11,737 bases of DNA from Ochromonadaceae sp. CCMP2298 (taxonomy: Eukaryota > Sar > Synurophyceae > Ochromonadales > Ochromonadaceae): contig MU633697.1 of the NCBI GenBank assembly GCA_026770595.1, positions 10,014 to 21,750 of the forward strand, read 5' to 3'. Position 1 is the first letter of the stretch; the number at the start of each line of letters is the position of its first letter. The position numbers and the translations under genes were made by a program. This document shows, piece after piece, positions 8,202 to 11,737 of this stretch. The notes beneath the pieces are model-generated. The model saw only the letters and a program-made list of their open reading frames with translations, was not told where the DNA came from and did no database searches.

Positions 8202-8865
8202 GGGTAGGGAAGACAATCCTCTATTGAGATTTTTTGCCTTTCACTACTACCATACCACCATTCTTCACTACTACAATCACTACACTACAACCATACAACC
8301 ATACCATACCACCATACTACCATACTACCACACTACTATACTACCATACAACCATACCATACTGCCCTCGACAGGCCTGGGTAAATCTCTACTATATTGT
8401 GTCTTTTTATCTATATACCTATTGTAAGTCTAATTCCCGTGCTGGTGGCTGTAAAAGCATTAAGTATAAAGTCACAAAGTACGAAAAGTAACGTGAAGTA
8501 CGAAAAGAAGTGTGTGTCAAGCATGCTCGTTAATTCCTACGGTTACTATGAGCAGTGCTGACTGACAGGAACGGAGACAAATGTCTGATATGACTATATT
8601 AGACCTGTAGTGTGGTAAGGTAGGGTATCGAGTAACCTCTTCTTGGCTACTTCGCTCGCATAAGAACAGGGCCGATGTAAAGTTTCACTACCGGCTGAGC
8701 CTGGTCCCTCAAACACTAAGAGCTTAACCCTTAAAAGACACATTTAGAGAGGCGGGAGGATTAAAAGACAGAAATGTTAGAGGGAGAATTAAAAGACATA
8801 AATATATAGAGGCGGGGGGACTAAAAGACATTAACATGTAGAGGCGGGGGGATTAAAACCCACCT
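8202..8865. other. Intergenic spacer between convergent genes
   Basis: The spacer follows the ABCG stop and precedes the peroxiredoxin stop. It should hold both 3' UTRs. I see no canonical AATAAA signal in either direction. About 8240-8365 is a degenerate ACCATACTACC simple repeat. A 12-base direct repeat AAGTACGAAAAG lies at 8477-8488 and 8496-8507. The tandem array at 8731-8860 is listed separately. No open frame or RNA gene was recognised in 8366-8730. Confidence 0.6.
8731..8860. repeat. Four-copy 28-32-base tandem repeat beside the peroxiredoxin stop
   Basis: Units start at 8731, 8761, 8789 and 8821, each opening with YTAAAAGACA and closing with a purine-rich GAGGCGGGGGGA-like segment. 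The second is the most degenerate and lacks the GCGGG. A partial fifth (TTAAAA) starts at 8853. The array ends just before the peroxiredoxin stop codon (8866-8868), so it probably lies in that gene's 3' UTR. Confidence 0.88.
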
Positions 8866-10273
8866 TTAGTCCCTCAGGCTGCCCATGCGCAGGTAGGGCA
8901 GCACGGTGCGGAAGTTGTCGAACTTAGCCTTAGCGGCCTGGTGGTAGTATGGGAGTAGTATGGGAGTATACGGTGGTATGGTAGTAAGTTTTTTGTTAGT
9001 ATAAAATATTAGTACAAAATAATTTTATAATAATTTATAAAATATTTTTTAGAATAATCCTAAAATCATTTTAGTATGGGGGGGGGTAATTATTCTAGTA
9101 TAGTGGTGATAGTGTAGTGTAATACTAGTAGTAGTACCTCGTCGGGCACGGAGGTGGGGATGACCACGTCATCGCCCACATTCCAGTTGGCCGGGGTGGC
9201 CACACCCCTATATAGAGAGAGGGGGGGGGTGATGAGGAGAGGTAAGGGTTAGAGGAGTGTGAGGTGAGCAGTATGAGGGGAAGGTAGGGAGGCAGGAGGC
9301 ACAGCGCAGGAGGGGAAGTACATAGTACAGATGGAAATTAAGTAAAAAAACTCACTTGGTGGTGGTCTGCAGGGCGTCCAGGCAGCGCAGGATCTCTGCG
9401 AAGTTGCGTCCTACGGTCATGGGGTAGGTCATGGACAGCTTTAGCTTCTTGTCGGGGCCGATTATGAACACGGAGCGCACAGTGGCACTGTCCGCGGGCG
9501 TGCGGCCGTCAGGCATGTAGGCCTCAGCGGGGAGCATATCGAAGGCCTAACAGTGTAATATATAGAGATACATGTAGAGAGTATGATGATAAGGGTGTCA
9601 GATATACGATGGGTGTAGGGTATAGAGTATACGATATGGTAGGGTATAAGGTATGAAGGGTGGTATAAGGTATGAAGGGTGGTATAAGATATGTATGATA
9701 TAAGGTGTGCAGGGTTTAGAGTATGAGATGTGTAGGATGTAAGATATGAAGGGTGGTATAAGGTTTGTATGACAATAAGGTATACCTTGGAGACCTCCAG
9801 GCCCGCGTCGGCGATGATGGGGAAGGTGGCGGGTTTGCCGGCGACGGCCTCGATGTCGAGCTTCCATCTCTTGTGGTCCTCGGCTCCGTCCACGCTTACG
9901 CCAATCACCTGGGGGTGGGGGGTAGGGGGGTTGATGGGGGGTAGATAGGAGGTAGTGTTGGGTGTGGGGTTGGGGTGTGGGGGTGGGAAGAATGGAGGAG
10001 GGGGAGAGAAAGAGGGTTAGAGCGATGCAGACAAGAGTCGAGTGTAGTATAGTAGTTGGCATCATACAAACACATGGCAACCACCTTGCAGCCCCTCTTG
10101 GCCCACTCATCAGCCAGCGTTGCCACTGCTCCGAACTCGGTAGTGCACACGGGGGTGAAGTCCTTAGGGTGGGAGAATAGGATCGCCCAACCCGCACCGA
10201 TATACTCGTGCAGAGTGAAGGTGCCCTGATCGGTCTCAACCGTCAGGTCGGGGATGGTGTCGTTGATGCGCAT
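8866..10273 (-). CDS. 1-Cys peroxiredoxin, Prx6 type, five exons
   Basis: A thiol peroxidase that reduces hydrogen peroxide and organic hydroperoxides, probably cytosolic. Exons (minus strand, 5' to 3'): 10273-10085, 9908-9786, 9546-9356, 9207-9138, 8937-8866. They total 645 bases, 214 residues plus TAA, close to the usual 215-225. The thioredoxin-fold catalytic motif is HPKDFTPVCTTE, with peroxidatic Cys43, Thr40 and Pro36. The partner Arg128 (TVRSVF) lies 85 residues later, the same spacing I recall for human PRDX6 Cys47/Arg132. SVDGAEDHKRW, FPIIAD, GPDKKLKL, YPMTVGRNFAEILR and the VATPANW...GDDV element of the 1-Cys group follow in order. The start is chosen for the normal Prx6 N-terminus (MRINDTIPDL) and A at -3. 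The frame stays open 105 codons further upstream to 10588. The GDSWG lipase-type motif of animal Prx6 is GAGWA here, so the serine is missing. Confidence 0.95.
8938..9137 (-). other. Peroxiredoxin intron 4, with an AT-rich island
   Basis: A 200-base GT-AG intron (minus-strand donor GTACTA, acceptor CCAG). About 8985-9075 is strongly AT-rich, with TATAAAAT-type repeats, unlike the C-rich introns elsewhere. It includes the palindrome CTAAAATCATTTTAG at 9060-9074 (7-base arms around one base). No gene is visible in it. Confidence 0.75.
9547..9785 (-). repeat. Peroxiredoxin intron 2, degenerate TATAAGGTATGAAGGG repeats
   Basis: Read on the plus strand, the 239-base intron has several copies of GGTATAAGGTATGAAGGGTG-like sequence (about 9634-9690, again about 9740-9775) mixed with TATACGATATGG variants. 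Minus-strand donor is GTATAC and acceptor TTAG. On the coding strand it is C/A/T-rich and G-poor. The long open frames across it are repeat by-products. Confidence 0.75.
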
Positions 10274-11018
10274 GTTTGAGTAAGAGTGACGAGAGTGGGA
10301 AACGCAGCGGAGTTGTGAGATTCTACCAGCAATTGCGCGCCGATGCACCTTGCAACAAGCGGGTTTGTCTGTTGGAGGTGCAACACGAACGCGCAGGGCC
10401 TTCTTTTTTTGGGACCGAAAATTTGGCAATTTTGTTCTTTTTTTGTTTAAGCGCCGTTTACGCATATATAGTGTTACTTTTACGCCAGTATTTTGCACCG
10501 AAAAGAGGCCAAAAAAAGCTGAAAACTGCTTCTTGTTTTTCATCTCCAAAGACTGGCGTTTGAGAACATTATAGATAGAAGGCGCCATAATGGCTGATTA
10601 TTTCCTGCTTCCGCCTTAGTATCGGAATAGAATAGGCATACAGGGATCCAAGACTGACACAGAGCAGTAATTGTAAGATCACGAGGAGAAGTTCAGGGTA
10701 TGGTATGTCGATTACTCCAATCCGACACAATCTGCAGTGCTTGTCTTCTTCAAATGGTTAAGTTAACTATTATCACTGCCGCGCCGTGATGGTGTATAGT
10801 ACGCACCGGTACTGTACTAAAGAATAGATTTAAAGATCTCGGAGCTGTGTTAACCTTAGCACGCACACACTAATATCATCGTAGATTTCCTGTTACTGTT
10901 AATTAAGATAAATGTATTGGCATCACTATGCACTATGTACTATGCTCCCAGCTAGCCCATATATCCACTATGCCCCATACATCCAGGTGCCTCCTCAAAT
11001 ACCACATTCTTTATACTT
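10274..11018. other. Upstream region of the peroxiredoxin gene
   Basis: The interval between the peroxiredoxin start and the 3' end of the next minus-strand gene. The first part (10274-10588) is open in frame with the peroxiredoxin on the minus strand and encodes Lys/Arg-rich sequence; it is most simply 5' UTR and promoter. On the plus strand 10400-10550 is T- and A-rich. A TATATATG element on the minus strand lies at 10463-10471. I see nothing recognisable in 10590-11018. Confidence 0.5.
10463..10471 (-). promoter_or_regulatory. Possible TATA-like element for the peroxiredoxin gene
   Basis: CACTATATATGC on the minus strand, about 190 bases upstream of the chosen ATG. It is supported only by resemblance to a TATA box and by position. 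The core promoter rules of this organism are unknown. Confidence 0.2.
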
Positions 11019-11737
11019 TCAAATAAAACTTAAACATTCTTCCTTCCAAGACAGCATACCAACCGCCCCAGCTTCCTCCCTGTCACGCTCCCCTGGATCC
11101 AGGTCCCTCAATATCTCCACACCTCCTTCCCAACCCCCCCAACCCTCCCCACCCTCCCCCAACTCCCCCTTCCCTGTCTCATCTAAAACCCCCTCCCCTA
11201 CACCCCCCTCCCCTTCCACCCCCTCCTTTACGCTCCCCTCGTCCGCGTACATCCATCTGGCCCGCGCACAGAACAAGAGGAAGATCAGCAGAGCGAGCAG
11301 CACCAGTGCCCCCGCGAGGATGCCCCCTATCCCCCCGGGGCTCAACTCCGCAGAGCTGCTGCCACCCTCCAGAGCGGACGCCAGAGGAGGGGTCAGCGAG
11401 GGCTGAGAGGAGGGCTGAGAGGAGGGCTGAGAGGAGGGCTGGGATGTGGGCTGGGAGGAGGGCTGTGAGGGTTGGGAAGAGGGCTGACCAGTAGGCCGAC
11501 TAGAGGGCACCGCCGATGGCTGTGCTGATGGACTGCTGCTCGGCTGTGAGCTCGGCACCAATGACGGCTGAGTAGAGGGCACTGCCGATGGCTGTGCTGA
11601 TGGCCGTGCTGATGGGCTACTGCTCGGTTGTGAGCTCGGCACCGAAGAGGGCTGTGTAGAGGGCACCGCCGATGGCTGTGCTGATGGACTGCTGCTCGGC
11701 TGTGAGCTCGGCACCGATGACGGCTGAGTAGAGGGCA
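11019..11737 (-). CDS. Single-pass membrane protein with PSxQ repeats, 5' partial
   Basis: The final exon of a gene that runs off the right edge. About 238 residues are visible, ending at TGA (11019-11021). From the N-terminal side: about 115 residues of Pro/Ser/Gln repeats (PSSQPSSSPSAQPSAV and simpler PSSQ units; 11394-11737), a short spacer (LTPPLASALEGGSSSAELSP), one hydrophobic helix at 11268-11330 (IGGILAGALVLLALLIFLLF) followed by CARARW, and an 80-residue tail rich in Gly and Glu ending ECLSFI. Positive residues just after the helix suggest that the repeats are outside and the acidic tail is in the cytosol (type I). Such repeats form heavily O-glycosylated stalks in many protist surface proteins. 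The ectodomain that would tell its function lies outside the window. No start codon is visible. Confidence 0.8.
   Translation of the reverse strand, partial: PSTQPSSVPSSQPSSSPSAQPSAVPSTQPSSVPSSQPSSSPSARPSAQPSAVPSTQPSLVPSSQPSSSPSAQPSAVPSSRPTGQPSSQPSQPSSQPTSQPSSQPSSQPSSQPSLTPPLASALEGGSSSAELSPGGIGGILAGALVLLALLIFLLFCARARWMYADEGSVKEGVEGEGGVGEGVLDETGKGELGEGGEGWGGWEGGVEILRDLDPGERDREEAGAVGMLSWKEECLSFI
11395..11470 (-). repeat. 12-base PSSQ minisatellite
   Basis: Tandem 12-base units of the type GGCTGAGAGGAG on the plus strand (about six copies, some with T or G variants) encode successive Pro-Ser-Ser-Gln modules next to the membrane side of the stalk. They are simpler and more uniform than the 72-base units further out, which suggests more recent slippage. 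Confidence 0.88.
11503..11737 (-). repeat. 72-base higher-order repeat within the PSxQ coding region
   Basis: On the plus strand, units beginning GAGGGCAC start at 11503 (72 bases), 11575 (84 bases, with one extra 12-base sub-unit), 11659 (72 bases) and 11731 (cut by the window edge). Each codes for 24 residues, or 28 in the long unit, made of six or seven 4-residue PSxQ/PSxV modules. All length changes are multiples of 12, so frame and module phase are kept. Confidence 0.92.

Noticed and set aside
10276-10574. Plus-strand open frames of 74-95 codons upstream of the peroxiredoxin
   Set aside because: They overlap the promoter/5' UTR in T-rich sequence, have no recognisable domain and lie antisense to a well-supported gene.
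10590-11018. A tRNA or small RNA gene in the spacer
   Set aside because: I looked for tRNA A- and B-box patterns and a cloverleaf and found none that hold. By eye, snoRNA-type boxes are not convincing either.
11306-11494. Plus-strand frame with repeated RAERRAERRAG
   Set aside because: It is the complement of the 12-base PSSQ minisatellite on the minus strand, where a transmembrane helix and a tail follow in frame.

Overview
The window is nuclear DNA from an intron-dense microbial eukaryote (protist). Evidence: coding sequence is split by many short GT-AG introns (119-295 bases), the standard stop codons TAA and TGA close the genes, there are no bacterial-style operons or ribosome binding sites, and simple-sequence DNA is abundant. 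The Ser/Pro/Gln-rich PSSQPSS-type surface protein at the right edge is a style common in stramenopile algae and some other protists. I cannot assign the organism more closely; a stramenopile is a guess and a free-living flagellate of another group is possible.

Layout. 1-206 is a TATACA-type hexanucleotide microsatellite, read as the end of an intron. 207-8201 (+) is the 3' two-thirds or so of a full-size ABCG transporter. I reconstructed 21 exons whose lengths sum to 4332 bases (1443 codons plus TAA) with every junction in phase. They encode the first membrane domain, an acidic/proline-rich linker, a complete second nucleotide-binding domain, a very long low-complexity linker and the second membrane domain. 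The first nucleotide-binding domain should lie left of the window. 8202-8865 is the spacer between two convergent genes and holds simple repeats plus a short tandem array. 8866-10273 (-) is a complete five-exon 1-Cys peroxiredoxin (Prx6 type, 214 residues). 10274-11018 is its upstream region. 11019-11737 (-) is the 3' end of a repeat-rich, single-pass membrane protein that runs off the right edge.

The three genes have no evident functional link: a membrane exporter or lipid/drug transporter, a cytosolic peroxide reductase and a cell-surface stalk protein. What unites them is sequence style. Coding strands are G-rich, with Gly-, Met-, Glu- and Gln-rich low-complexity tracts. Introns are C/A-rich on the coding strand, and this bias flips with gene orientation. 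The most interesting material is in the introns (shared motifs, tandem arrays, duplicated splice-junction sequences) and in the in-frame Gly-Met insertions that flank the ATP-binding loop of the transporter. No mobile element, CRISPR array, tRNA or rRNA was found. I see no clear candidate for a new multi-gene system.
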